Below are positions 36,006 through 45,567 of a stretch of DNA of 64,000 nucleotides, piece after piece; within the stretch, counting starts at the first letter, position 1; the number at the start of each line of letters is the position of its first letter. Position numbers and translations under genes: made by a program. The stretch is from assembly GCA_003161615.1 (NCBI GenBank), contig PMOB01000026.1, forward strand, positions 31,548 to 95,547, in the 5' to 3' direction. Source of the DNA: Actinomycetota bacterium. Lineage in GTDB: Bacteria; Actinomycetota; Thermoleophilia; Gaiellales; Gaiellaceae. The notes under the pieces are model-generated. The model searched no databases. It was not told the DNA's origin and saw nothing but the letters and a program-made list of their open reading frames with translations.

Positions 36006-36977
36006 GTGGCGAGGGTTGAGGCAAGGGCGAGCCTGGCGAAGGCGGATCTCCAGGACGTGCTGCGGGAGATGCTGCTCATCCGGCGATTCGAGGAGAAGGT
36101 CGAGGAGCGCTTCCGCGCCGGCGAGCTCCCGGGCTTCCTCCACGTGGCGATCGGCCAGGAGGCGTGCGCCGTCGGCGTCTGCCGCGCGCTCGAGGACGGC
36201 GACGTGATCGCGTCCACCCACCGCGCGCACGGCCACACGCTCGCGAAAGGGACGCACCCGAACGAGCTGATGGCCGAGCTGTACGGCAAGCAAGAGGGCT
36301 GCTCGCACGGCTACGGCGGGTCGATGCACCTCTACGACATCGAGCGCGGCAACCTCGGCGCGAACGCAGTCATCGGCGGTGGCCTGCCCCAGATCACCGG
36401 AGCGGCGCTCGCCTTCCAGTTGCGCGGCGAGCCGCGCGTTGCGGTCGCTTTCTTCGGGGACGGCGCGACGAACATCGGCACCTTCCATGAGGCTTTGAAT
36501 CTCGCGCAGCTGTGGAAGGTTCCCGCGGTCTTCGTGCTCGAGGACAACAAGTGGGCGGAGTCGACGCCGGAGAGCCAGCACTCGCCGATCCGCGACCTCT
36601 CCGAGCGCGCGAAAGCGTTTGGGATGAAGACGATGAAGGCGGACGGGCAGGACGTCGAGGCCGTCTACAAGACGGCGCGGAAGGCGCTCGACCACGCGCG
36701 CGGCGGCGACGGGCCGGTCTTCGTCCACCTCGACACTGTCCGCTTCTCCGGTCACTACATCGGCGATCCGCAGGTCTACAGGGACAAGGACGAGGCTCGT
36801 GAGCTGCGGGAGACGCGTGATCCGGTCGAGCTTCTGCGCGCCAAGATCGAGCTGTCCGACTCCGACTTCTCCGAGCTCGACACGGAGGTGACCGAGATCG
36901 TGGAAGCCGCGCTCGAGTTCGCGAAGAACGGCACGGATCCCGCGCCCGAAGACGCGCTGAAGAACGTCTATGCCTGA
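36006..36977 (+). CDS. Thiamine-PP-dependent 2-oxoacid dehydrogenase E1 alpha subunit
   Basis: GTG at 36006; EMLLIRRFEEKVEERF, GEPRVAVAFFGDGATNIGTFHEALNLA, THRAHGHTLAKG. Confidence 0.95.
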   Translation: MARVEARASLAKADLQDVLREMLLIRRFEEKVEERFRAGELPGFLHVAIGQEACAVGVCRALEDGDVIASTHRAHGHTLAKGTHPNELMAELYGKQEGCSHGYGGSMHLYDIERGNLGANAVIGGGLPQITGAALAFQLRGEPRVAVAFFGDGATNIGTFHEALNLAQLWKVPAVFVLEDNKWAESTPESQHSPIRDLSERAKAFGMKTMKADGQDVEAVYKTARKALDHARGGDGPVFVHLDTVRFSGHYIGDPQVYRDKDEARELRETRDPVELLRAKIELSDSDFSELDTEVTEIVEAALEFAKNGTDPAPEDALKNVYA

Positions 36978-37950
36978 GCTGACGTACCGGGAAGCAGTGC
37001 GGGACGCGCTCGTGCAGGCGATGCGCTCCGACGAGGACGTGTTCATCATGGGCGAAGACATCGCCGAGATGGGCGGCTCGATGGGCGTGACGGCCGGCAT
37101 GCTCGACGAGTTCGGCCCGGAGCGCGTCCGCAACACGCCGATCTCCGAGATGGCGCTCGCCGGCGCTGCGATCGGTGCGGCGATGCAGGGAATGCGCCCG
37201 ATCGCGGAGATCATGTACGAGGACTTCATGACGCTCGCCGCCGAGCAGGTCGTCAACCAGGCGGCGAAGCACCGCTACATGTCCGGCGGGCAGGTCACGG
37301 TGCCGGTCGTATTCCGCACGCAGGGCGGCGCCGGCTGGTCGCCGGGGGCGCAGCACGCGCAGCAGCTCGAAGCGTGGTTCGTCCATATCCCTGGGCTCAA
37401 GGTCGTCTTCGCCTCGACGCCCGAGGACGTCCGCGGGCTCCTCTGGTCGTCCATCTACGACGACAACCCCGTCGTGTTCTTCGAGCACCGCACGCTCTAC
37501 CCGATCAAGGGGAACGTTCCCGAGGAGATCGAGCCGATCCCGCTCGGGCGCGCGCGCGTCCACCGCGAGGGCGAGGACGTGACCGTGATCGCGACGGGCC
37601 GGCTCGTGCACGAGTCGCTGCGCGCGGCGGAGGAGGCGGAGAGCGACGGGATCTCGGTCGAGGTCGTCGACCCGCGCACGCTGCAGCCGCTCGACGAGGA
37701 GACGCTGGTCGGCTCGGTGAAGAAGACGAACCGCGCGGTCGTCGCGCACGAGGCGGTGACTCGGATGGGCTTCGGCGCCGAGGTGGCGGCCCTCCTCCAG
37801 TACCAGGCGTTCGACTGGCTCGACGCGCCGATCGAGCGCGTCGGCGCCAAGTTCACGCCGCTCCCGTTCGCGCCGGTGATGGAGAACTTCGTCATCCCGG
37901 ACGCGGCCGACGTGCTCGCGGCGATCAAGCGGACAGTGGGGAAGGGCTAG
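36970..37950 (+). CDS. 2-oxoacid dehydrogenase E1 beta subunit
   Basis: ELTYREAVRDALVQAMRSDEDVFIMGEDIAEMGG...RNTPISEMALAGAAIGAAMQGMRPIAEIMYEDF. Confidence 0.96.
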   Translation: MPELTYREAVRDALVQAMRSDEDVFIMGEDIAEMGGSMGVTAGMLDEFGPERVRNTPISEMALAGAAIGAAMQGMRPIAEIMYEDFMTLAAEQVVNQAAKHRYMSGGQVTVPVVFRTQGGAGWSPGAQHAQQLEAWFVHIPGLKVVFASTPEDVRGLLWSSIYDDNPVVFFEHRTLYPIKGNVPEEIEPIPLGRARVHREGEDVTVIATGRLVHESLRAAEEAESDGISVEVVDPRTLQPLDEETLVGSVKKTNRAVVAHEAVTRMGFGAEVAALLQYQAFDWLDAPIERVGAKFTPLPFAPVMENFVIPDAADVLAAIKRTVGKG

Positions 37951-39153
37951 GTGGCCACCGAGGTCATTCTCCCGCGGCTCGGCCAGGGCATGGAGTCCGG
38001 CACGATCGTTCGCTGGCTCAAGTCGGAGGGCGAGGCGGTGGAGAAGGGCGAGCCGCTCTTCGAGCTCGACACCGACAAGGTGACGCAGGAGGTCGAGGCC
38101 GAGGCGAGCGGCGTCCTCCTCAAGATCGCGGTGACGGCGGGCGAAGTTCCCGTCGGCCAGACGGTCGCGTTCATCGGCAAGGAGGGTGAGGACGTTCCCG
38201 ATGTGGCTTCCGAGCCGGCGCCGGCGGAGAAGGCCCCGGAGCCGGAAGCGGCCGCCGAGCCCGAGCCCGCGCCCGTCGAGGAGCCCGCGGCGAACACGAC
38301 GAACGGGCGCGTCAAAGCCTCGCCGCTCGCGCGGCGTCTCGCACGCGAGCGCGGTATCGATCTCGGCTCCATCCGTGGCACAGGCCCGGAGGGCCGCATC
38401 GTCGCCGAGGATGTCGAGCGCGCCGAGGCGGGCGGCCCGTCGACAGCATCTGTGCCGTCGCGGCCAGTTCCCACCGGCGAAGTCCAGCGCATCCCGCTCA
38501 CGAACATCCGCAAGACGATCGCCCGCCGCCTCACCGAGGCGTGGCAGATCCCGGTCTTCCAGCTTCAGACCTCGGCCGACATGACCCGCGCGAACCTCGT
38601 CGTCGCGAAGCTGCGCGAGCGTGACCCGGATGTGCGGGTCACCGTGACCGACCTCCTGACCAAGATCTGCGCCCAGGCGCTCATTCGTCACCGAGAGGTC
38701 AACGCGGAGTTCACGGAGGAGGCGATCCTGCTCCACCCGAGTGCGAACGTCGGCATCGCGGTCGCCGCGCCGCAGGGCCTCGTCGTCCCCGTCGTCCTCA
38801 GCGCCGAGCGTCTCTCGCTCACCGAGATCGCGGCGGTGCGCGGCGATCTCGTCGGTCGCGCCCGCGACAACAAGCTGCGGACGGAGGATCTCGAAGGCGG
38901 CACGTTCACGATCTCCAATCTCGGCATGTACGCCGTCGAAAGCTTCACCGCAGTCCTCAACCCGCCGCAGGCGGCCATCGTCGCCGTCGGCGCATCCGAG
39001 GACCGCGTCGTGCCGGTCGACGGCGAGCTCGTCGTCAGGCCGATGCTCACCCTCACGGCCACCTTCGACCATCGAGCCGTCGACGGCGCGCCGGCCGCCG
39101 CGTTCCTCCAGACGCTGAAGGAGAATCTCGAGCTTCCGGGGCTCGCGCTCTAG
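37951..39153 (+). CDS. Dihydrolipoamide acyltransferase E2
   Basis: Lipoyl domain FELDTDKVTQEVEA, E3-binding KASPLARRLARERGIDLGSIRGTGPEGRIVAEDV, catalytic TFDHRAVDGAPAAAFL. Confidence 0.96.
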   Translation: MATEVILPRLGQGMESGTIVRWLKSEGEAVEKGEPLFELDTDKVTQEVEAEASGVLLKIAVTAGEVPVGQTVAFIGKEGEDVPDVASEPAPAEKAPEPEAAAEPEPAPVEEPAANTTNGRVKASPLARRLARERGIDLGSIRGTGPEGRIVAEDVERAEAGGPSTASVPSRPVPTGEVQRIPLTNIRKTIARRLTEAWQIPVFQLQTSADMTRANLVVAKLRERDPDVRVTVTDLLTKICAQALIRHREVNAEFTEEAILLHPSANVGIAVAAPQGLVVPVVLSAERLSLTEIAAVRGDLVGRARDNKLRTEDLEGGTFTISNLGMYAVESFTAVLNPPQAAIVAVGASEDRVVPVDGELVVRPMLTLTATFDHRAVDGAPAAAFLQTLKENLELPGLAL

Positions 39154-39162
39154 GACTGCGTC

Positions 39163-39498
39163 ATGCCGCCGACCGTCTGGTATCGCGTTCGCGACCTCGA
39201 GGAGGGGAGGCGCTTCTACCGCGAGACGCTCGGCTTCGAGGAGCTCGGCGTCGATTTCGACGAGCGCTGGTCGACGCTGCGCCGCGGCGAGATGGAGATC
39301 GGGCTCGCGGAGGGCGAGCCGAGCGAGGACGGCGTCGCGCACGTCGACGTCGATGACCTGAAGGCCGAGGCGGATCGTCTCCGCGAGGCGGGCGTCGAGG
39401 TCGGGATCGTGGTCGAGCTGCATGGAGCGATGCGGCTGCTCGACGTCTTCGATCCCGACGGGAACCGGATCCAGTTCGCCCAGGAGCTGGGCGCGTAA
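39163..39498 (+). CDS. VOC/glyoxalase superfamily protein
   Basis: VWYRVRDLEEGRRFYRETLGFEELGVDFDERW...LLDVFDPDGNRIQFAQ. Confidence 0.9.
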   Translation: MPPTVWYRVRDLEEGRRFYRETLGFEELGVDFDERWSTLRRGEMEIGLAEGEPSEDGVAHVDVDDLKAEADRLREAGVEVGIVVELHGAMRLLDVFDPDGNRIQFAQELGA

Positions 39499-39500
39499 CG

Positions 39501-39947
39501 ATGCTTCGGCCGGCCGACCGCCAAGACATGCGCTTCCTCCGCGACATGCTGCGGCACGCCTACCACTGGCGGATCGCGGAGAATCCCGACCTCCCCGTCT
39601 TCCGCTACGTCCAAAATTGGGGACGCCGCGGTGACGGCGGCGTGATTGCCTTCGCCGGGCCGAACGTCTACGGCGCAGCCTGGTATCGGCTCTTCCCGGC
39701 GAGCATGCCCGGCTTCGGTTTCGTGGACGAGGAGACGCCGGAGCTGACAGTCGCCGTCGTCCCCAGCCACCGCGGCCACGGCACGGGAGGCGAGCTGCTC
39801 GAGGCGTTGCTCGAGCGCGCCCGCGCGGACGGCTTCGCGCGCGTCAGCCTCAGCGCCGAGCCGGGCCAGACGGGCTTCTACGAGAAGTACGGCTTCCGCG
39901 AGCACAGCCGCGAGGACGGAACCGTGAGGATGGTCGCCGACCTCTAG
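39501..39947 (+). CDS. GNAT N-acetyltransferase
   Basis: ELTVAVVPSHRGHGTGGELLEALLERARADGFARVSLSAEPGQTGFYEKYGF. Confidence 0.9.
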   Translation: MLRPADRQDMRFLRDMLRHAYHWRIAENPDLPVFRYVQNWGRRGDGGVIAFAGPNVYGAAWYRLFPASMPGFGFVDEETPELTVAVVPSHRGHGTGGELLEALLERARADGFARVSLSAEPGQTGFYEKYGFREHSREDGTVRMVADL

Positions 39948-40400
39948 CTCGCGAGAGCTTTGCTCTCGCTCGCCGGGAGAAGGAACTCCGCGGGCCGGAA
40001 GCGCGGTTCCGTCCCGCTCCGTGTTGTTTCCTGCTGGTGATGCTCTGGATGGACCGGCTACCTCGTGCGCTCGCGCGCGGCGTAGGCCGGCGCGAGCGCA
40101 GTGCGGCCTCCAGCTAAGTCGCCGCCGCAGCGGCTGTCTTAGCCTCCGGCCTCTTGCCGCACCGTGGTTCAACCGGCTCGAACCTCAGGCGGACCAGGCG
40201 GCGGCGTAACCCCCGTTACGCCGCCGCGGAGTAGCGAGCGGGCACGCCGCAGGCCTGCGCGCTCGCGACGGAAGAGCGATCACGAACCTTGCGTCAGCCC
40301 CAACGAGCTCTCCGCACGTAGCCGGCCGGAGACCCCGCTCTCCGGCCGGCGGAGTTTCTTCCCCACCTAGCGAGAGCGCAGCTCTCGCTAGGTTTCCAAT
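39948..40400. repeat. Intergenic cluster of long inverted repeats/palindromes
   Basis: Perfect inverted repeats: GCGAGAGC/GCTCTCGC (39951-39969); TGCGCTCGCGC/GCGCGAGCGCA (40066-40100); GCGGCGGCGTAAC/GTTACGCCGCCGC (40198-40227); GCCGGCCGGAGA/TCTCCGGCCGGC (40321-40350); ACCTAGCGAGAGC/GCTCTCGCTAGGT (40365-40393). Confidence 0.8.
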
Positions 40401-41810
40401 ATGGACGTTGACGTCGCTGTTCTCGGCGGTGGGCCGGGCGGGTACACCGCCGCCATCCGCGCCGTGCAGCTCGGCGCGAAGGTCGCCTGCATCGAGATGG
40501 AGCCCGAGCTCGGCGGCACATGCCTGCGCGTCGGGTGCATCCCGACGAAGGCGTGGGTGCAGACCGCGTTCGCCCTCAAGGAGGCGGAGGAGCACTTCGG
40601 AAAGTTCGGCGTCTCGGTCGGCGAGGCGAAGCTCGACTTCGCCGCCTCGAACGCCTGGAAGGACGGCGTCGTCAAGCAGATGACGTCGGGCGTCGCAGGG
40701 CTCTTCAAGGCGAACGGCGTCGAGTGGGTCAAGGGCAAGGGCACGTTCAAGGACGCGAACACGATCGCGGTCGAGGGTGGGGAGGACGTCACCTTCAAGT
40801 CTGCGATCGTCGCCACCGGCTCGTTCCCGCTCCGTCCGCCGATCGAGGGCCTCGACTCGCCGCGCTGCGTCGATTCGACGGGCCTCCTCGCCCAATCAGA
40901 GGTGCCCGCCCGGCTCGTCGTTCTCGGCGGCGGCATCATCGGCTGCGAGTTCGCCTCGATCTTCAACCGTTTCGGCTCCGAGGTGACGATCGTCGAGATG
41001 CTCGACTCACTCATCCCGCTCGAGGACGCGGACGCGGCGAAGGAGCTCGCGAAGCAGTTCGCCAAGCGCGGCATCTCCCTTCAGCTCGGCAAGCAGTGCT
41101 CGAAGGTCGAAGACGACGGCTCCCAGCTCACTGTCCACTACGGCGACGGCGAGACGGTGCAGGCCGACCTGATGCTCGTCTCCGTCGGGCGCGCTCCGCT
41201 CGTCGAGGGGCTCGGTCTAGAGGCCGCCGGCGTCGAGTTCGACAAGCGCGCAGGGATCGCGACCGATGAGCACCGCCGCACTAGCGTCCCGCACATCTAC
41301 GCGGTCGGCGACTGCGCAGGCTACTGGCAGCTCGCGCACACGGCCTTCCGCGAGGGCGAGGTCGCGGCCGAGAACGCCACCGGTCACGAGGCGACGGTCG
41401 ACGCGCGTGCAGTACCGCGGCCGATCTACACCGATCCCGAGATCGCGGGCGTCGGGCTGACCGAGGCCCAGGCGCGCGAGCAGTACGGCGACGACGTCGC
41501 CGTCGGACAGTTCCCCTGGGTCGCCAATGCGCGCGCGGTGATGCAGGACGAGACGGTCGGCTGGGTGAAGTCGATCCACGAGACGCGCTACGGCGAGCTG
41601 CTCGGCCTCATCATGGTCGGGCCGCACGTGACCGACCTGATCGAGGCGGGTGTCGTCGCGATCGACGCGGAGTCGACGGTCGAAACGGTGGCCGACGGAA
41701 TCGCGCCGCATCCGACGCTGTCGGAGGCGATCAAGGAAGCAGGGTTGGTCGCGCTGGGGCGGGCGATCCACGTCCCGAACCGCAAGCCACGCGCCAAGAC
41801 ACCGGCGTAA
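40401..41810 (+). CDS. lpdA: Dihydrolipoamide dehydrogenase (E3)
   Basis: DVDVAVLGGGPGGYTAAIRAVQLGAKVACIE, GGTCLRVGCIPTKAW, YAVGDCAG, C-terminal HPTLSEAIKEA. Confidence 0.96.
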   Translation: MDVDVAVLGGGPGGYTAAIRAVQLGAKVACIEMEPELGGTCLRVGCIPTKAWVQTAFALKEAEEHFGKFGVSVGEAKLDFAASNAWKDGVVKQMTSGVAGLFKANGVEWVKGKGTFKDANTIAVEGGEDVTFKSAIVATGSFPLRPPIEGLDSPRCVDSTGLLAQSEVPARLVVLGGGIIGCEFASIFNRFGSEVTIVEMLDSLIPLEDADAAKELAKQFAKRGISLQLGKQCSKVEDDGSQLTVHYGDGETVQADLMLVSVGRAPLVEGLGLEAAGVEFDKRAGIATDEHRRTSVPHIYAVGDCAGYWQLAHTAFREGEVAAENATGHEATVDARAVPRPIYTDPEIAGVGLTEAQAREQYGDDVAVGQFPWVANARAVMQDETVGWVKSIHETRYGELLGLIMVGPHVTDLIEAGVVAIDAESTVETVADGIAPHPTLSEAIKEAGLVALGRAIHVPNRKPRAKTPA

Positions 41811-41935
41811 ACGCTCCGTAAAACCGGGACGGGAAGCCCACGCCGCAACAATTCGCGGGGCCACACTGCCGGTGGACATCCTCGTCCCTGTCCCGGGTCG
41901 AGCGCCGCCCGCGGACGACCCGGGACTGTTCTTTC

Positions 41936-41975
41936 GGAAGGGCCGCCACCCGCAGGGCGGCTCTTCCGTTTTCTG
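41936..41975 (+). terminator. Intrinsic terminator after lpdA
   Basis: GGAAGGGCCGCC-ACCCGCAG-GGCGGCTCTTCC followed by GTTTT. Confidence 0.75.
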
Positions 41976-42031
41976 CGGAGGCTCGCTCCGTCGCGATGCG
42001 CTAGCCTCGGTCCGAGGACAGGAGGAGAGCT

Positions 42032-42157
42032 ATGAGCATCGTCAACAGGCGGAACGCAGTCGTGGGCTGGCTCACGCTGAAGATCGGGAAGGTCGTCGCG
42101 CGCCGGCAGGCGAGGAAGGTGGCCCGCAAGCTCCCGTTCGGGCGCGGGAAAACCTGA
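42032..42157 (+). CDS. Small cationic protein (41 aa)
   Basis: GGAGGAGAGCT then ATG at 42032: MSIVNRRNAVVGWLTLKIGKVVARRQARKVARKLPFGRGKT; below the ORF-track size cut-off. Confidence 0.6.
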   Translation: MSIVNRRNAVVGWLTLKIGKVVARRQARKVARKLPFGRGKT

Positions 42158-42158
42158 T

Positions 42159-43253
42159 TTGAGTCTCTTCCGCGACTCGATCGCCGAGCTCGTCCCGTAC
42201 GAGCCGGGCAAGCCGGTCGAGGCGGTACAGCGGGAGCTCGGGCTCGAGCGGGTCATCAAGCTCGCTTCCAACGAGGGGCCGTTCCCGCCCTTCCCTGCCG
42301 CGCTCGAGGCGATGGCCGGCTCGGCGCACGAGCTGAACCGCTATCCCGACGGCGGCGTCTGGGAGCTGCGGAAGGCGCTCGCCGACCGCGCAGGGGTCGC
42401 GTTCGAGGAGCTGGTCGTCGGCGCGGGGGCGGACGGGATCATCGACCTCCTCTCGCAGGCGACGCTCGACCCGGGCGACGACGTCGTCTGCGGCTGGCCG
42501 TCCTTTCCCTCCTACGTTCTCGACGCGGCGAAGCTCGGGGCTGAGGCGAAGCGGGTGCCGCTGCGCGCCCACACGTACGACCTCGACGCAATGCTCGAGG
42601 CAATCGGCCCACGGACGAAGCTCGTTTACGTCTGCCATCCGAACAACCCGACGGGCACGGCGAACGGGAGGAAGGAGCTCGTCGCGTTCCTCGACCGGCT
42701 GCCGGAGCACGTTCTCTGCGTGCTCGACCAGGCGTACTTCGAGTACATCGACGACCCGGACTACGCCGACGGCATCGCGCTCTTCCGCGAGGGGCGGCGA
42801 CTGGTGGTGCTGCGGACCTTCTCGAAGATCTACGGGCTCGCAGGCCTGCGGGTCGGCTGGGCGGTCGCGCCTGCGGATGTCGTGATCGCGACATCGAAGG
42901 TGCGCCGCGCGTTCGACGTCACGGCGCAGGCGCAGGCGGCGGCGCTCGCGAGCCTCGACGATCCGGCCGAGATCGCGCGGCGCCGCGAGCTGAACGCGAC
43001 CGGACGGGAGCGACTCGCCGAGATCCTGCGCGGCCACGGGCTCCAGCCGGTCGAGCCGGCGCTCGGCAACTTCCTCTTCGCCGACGTCGGCGGCGGTCGC
43101 GCGATGTTCGAGCGGCTGCAGCGGGAAGGCGTGATCGTCCGGCCGCTCGACGGCTTCGGCGCGCCGGAGGCGATCCGCGTCAGCGTCGGGACGCCGGAGG
43201 AGAACGAGCTCTTCGAGGTTGCGCTCGGACACGTCCTTTCTGGCGTCTCGTAA
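42159..43253 (+). CDS. hisC: Histidinol-phosphate aminotransferase family
   Basis: LASNEGPFPPFPAALEAMAGSAHELNRYPDGG, VYVCHPNNPTGTANG, TFSKIYGLAGLRVGWAV. Confidence 0.92.
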   Translation: MSLFRDSIAELVPYEPGKPVEAVQRELGLERVIKLASNEGPFPPFPAALEAMAGSAHELNRYPDGGVWELRKALADRAGVAFEELVVGAGADGIIDLLSQATLDPGDDVVCGWPSFPSYVLDAAKLGAEAKRVPLRAHTYDLDAMLEAIGPRTKLVYVCHPNNPTGTANGRKELVAFLDRLPEHVLCVLDQAYFEYIDDPDYADGIALFREGRRLVVLRTFSKIYGLAGLRVGWAVAPADVVIATSKVRRAFDVTAQAQAAALASLDDPAEIARRRELNATGRERLAEILRGHGLQPVEPALGNFLFADVGGGRAMFERLQREGVIVRPLDGFGAPEAIRVSVGTPEENELFEVALGHVLSGVS

Positions 43254-43289
43254 ACGGCTGACACGGGTGGTACTTTCGGGCGCACGCGC

Positions 43290-44558
43290 GTGAGGCTGTC
43301 GGCTGCCCAACTTGCCCCGCTCCGGCTCCCGGGGTTCCGGAATCTCTTCCTCGCCACGCTCGGCTCGAGCGTCGGCACGCTGCTGGCCGCCGTCGCGCTT
43401 GCGATCGACGTAGCCGACCGGACGAAACACTCCTCTCACACCGGCCTCTGGGTCGCCGCGGTGCTCGTCGTCGAGTTCCTGCCGACGATCGCGGTCGGGC
43501 TGCTGCTCGGGCCGCTTCTCGACCGGCTCGAGCGCCGCGCGCTGATGATCGCGGCCGACGTCCTGCGCGTCGGGGTCTTCGTCGCACTGCCGTTCGCCTC
43601 GAACGCGTCGACCGTCGTCGCGCTCGCGCTCGTCGCCGGGCTCGCGACCGGCTTCTTCCGGCCGGCGGTCTATGCCGGGGTGCCGAACCTCGTCGGCGAG
43701 GACGTCCTGCCGCAGGCGAACGCGCTGCTGCAGACGGTGGAGAACCTCAGCTGGACGATCGGGCCGGTCGTCGGCGGCCTCCTTACTGCCGCTGCGGGGC
43801 CTTCAGCTGCCTACGGCATCAACGCAGCGTCGTTCGTCGTCTCGATCGTGCTCGTAGTCCGGATTCCGCCGAACCTCCTCCAGAGCGAGCGTGCGCTCTC
43901 GCGCGGCCACTGGCGCGACCTCGCCGACGGCTTCGCCGCCGCGCTCCGCTCGCGCTCGATGCTCGCGGTGCTCGTCGCCTGGGGCGTGGCCTCGCTCGGC
44001 GTCGGCGCCGCAAACGTCTCGGAGATCTTCCTCGCCAAGAACACGTTCTCGGCCGGCGACTTCGGTTACGGCCTTCTCTACGGCGCGATCGGGATCGGCC
44101 TCGTCGTCGGCAGCTTCGCGAGCGCCGCCGTGCTCGAGCGGCTCGGCGTCGCGGCGGCGTACGGCGCGAGCCTCCTCGTGATGGCGATCGGCTATGCGGC
44201 GACCGGCGCGAGCCCCAACGTCTGGGTCGGCGCTGTCTGCTGCGCGGTCATGGGCGTCGGGAACGGCGCGGCGGTGGCGAGCAACGCGCTGCTCGTCCAG
44301 CGCGGCACGTTCGACGCGCTGCGCGGCCGCGCGCTGACGTTCGTCATGAGTGCGACGTACCTCGCCGTCGGGATCGGCGAAGGCGTCGGAGGCGTGGTGC
44401 TCCATCGCGTCGGCGCACGCTGGGAATGGGGCGGCGCGGGAGTGGCCCTGACCGTCGCCGCGCTCGCCGGCTGGGCGCTCGCGCGGAGCCTCGGCGGCGA
44501 GACGGCGGCCGACGGTGAGCTCCTGACAGACACTGCTTCAGCCGTAGCCGCCAACTAG
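43290..44558 (+). CDS. MFS transporter
   Basis: ~12 TM; LLLGPLLDRLERRALMIAADVLRVGVF motif; LPGFRNLFLATLGSSVGTLLAAVAL. Confidence 0.9.
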   Translation: MRLSAAQLAPLRLPGFRNLFLATLGSSVGTLLAAVALAIDVADRTKHSSHTGLWVAAVLVVEFLPTIAVGLLLGPLLDRLERRALMIAADVLRVGVFVALPFASNASTVVALALVAGLATGFFRPAVYAGVPNLVGEDVLPQANALLQTVENLSWTIGPVVGGLLTAAAGPSAAYGINAASFVVSIVLVVRIPPNLLQSERALSRGHWRDLADGFAAALRSRSMLAVLVAWGVASLGVGAANVSEIFLAKNTFSAGDFGYGLLYGAIGIGLVVGSFASAAVLERLGVAAAYGASLLVMAIGYAATGASPNVWVGAVCCAVMGVGNGAAVASNALLVQRGTFDALRGRALTFVMSATYLAVGIGEGVGGVVLHRVGARWEWGGAGVALTVAALAGWALARSLGGETAADGELLTDTASAVAAN

Positions 44559-44562
44559 CATC

Positions 44563-45567
44563 GTGCGGGTGCCGACCCGCCGCGACTGGACACGCGAGGA
44601 TCTCGCCGCCGGCATCCGCAGTGGCGACCGGCGCGCTCTTGCTCGCGCGATCTCACTCGTCGAGGACGGCGACCCGCTTGCCTACGGCGTCGTCGCCGAC
44701 GTCTATCCCCACACCGGCTCCGCCTACTCCGTCGGCATCACCGGCCCGCCGGGCGTCGGCAAGTCGACTCTCGTTTCCGCCCTGATCCGCCACGTCCGGG
44801 AGCAGGGCAAGGCGGTCGGCGTCGTCTCGGTCGATCCGTCGAGCCCGTTCACGCACGGCGCCCTGCTCGGCGATCGGATCCGGCTCAGCGACCACTTCCT
44901 CGACCCCGAGGTCTTCATCCGCTCGATGGGGACGCGCGGCCATCTCGGCGGGCTCGCCGAGGCGACGCTGCAGGCGCTGCTCATCCTCGATGCCGCCGGC
45001 AAGGATCTCGTCTTCCTCGAGACGGTCGGCGCCGGCCAGAGCGAGGTGGAGATCATCGGGATCGCCGACACGGTCGTCCTCGTCCTGATGCCCGGCTCGG
45101 GCGATGCGGTGCAGGCGTTGAAGGCGGGGATCATGGAGATCCCGGACGTGATCGCGATCAACAAGATGGATCACCCGGCCGCGAAGACGATGCTCAACGA
45201 GGTGCGCTCCATCCTCGGGCTCGACCGCAAGCGCGACTGGAATCCGCCGATCGTCCTCACCGAGGCGGTGCGCGGCGAGCAGGTGCCGGAGCTGTGGGAG
45301 AAGATCGCGGAGCACCGCTCCTTCCTCGAGCAGAGCGGGGAGCTCGAGGAGCGCCGGCGGGCGAATCTCGCGCGGGAGGTTTTCGCGGTGGCGGCGAGCC
45401 GCGCCGGCCGTCATCTCGAGCGGGCGGTGGCGGACGACGCCGAGCTGCGGCGACTGCTCGCCGAGGTGCAGGCGCGGGAGCTCGACCCGCTGACGGCGGT
45501 GCAAGAGATACTCGAGAAGGTCTTCCGAATCCACGATGGCGACAGTGACGGCACCCGGACTTCCTGA
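44563..45567 (+). CDS. meaB: MeaB/ArgK-family GTPase (methylmalonyl-CoA mutase chaperone type)
   Basis: VGITGPPGVGKSTLVSALIRHVREQGKAVGVVSVDPSSPFTHGALLGDRIRLSDH, FLETVGAGQSEVEI. Confidence 0.94.
   Translation: MRVPTRRDWTREDLAAGIRSGDRRALARAISLVEDGDPLAYGVVADVYPHTGSAYSVGITGPPGVGKSTLVSALIRHVREQGKAVGVVSVDPSSPFTHGALLGDRIRLSDHFLDPEVFIRSMGTRGHLGGLAEATLQALLILDAAGKDLVFLETVGAGQSEVEIIGIADTVVLVLMPGSGDAVQALKAGIMEIPDVIAINKMDHPAAKTMLNEVRSILGLDRKRDWNPPIVLTEAVRGEQVPELWEKIAEHRSFLEQSGELEERRRANLAREVFAVAASRAGRHLERAVADDAELRRLLAEVQARELDPLTAVQEILEKVFRIHDGDSDGTRTS

Noticed and set aside
36394-39423. 1009-aa minus-strand ORF opposite E1a/E1b/E2
   Set aside because: Antisense shadow of three well-supported dehydrogenase genes; no recognisable domain.
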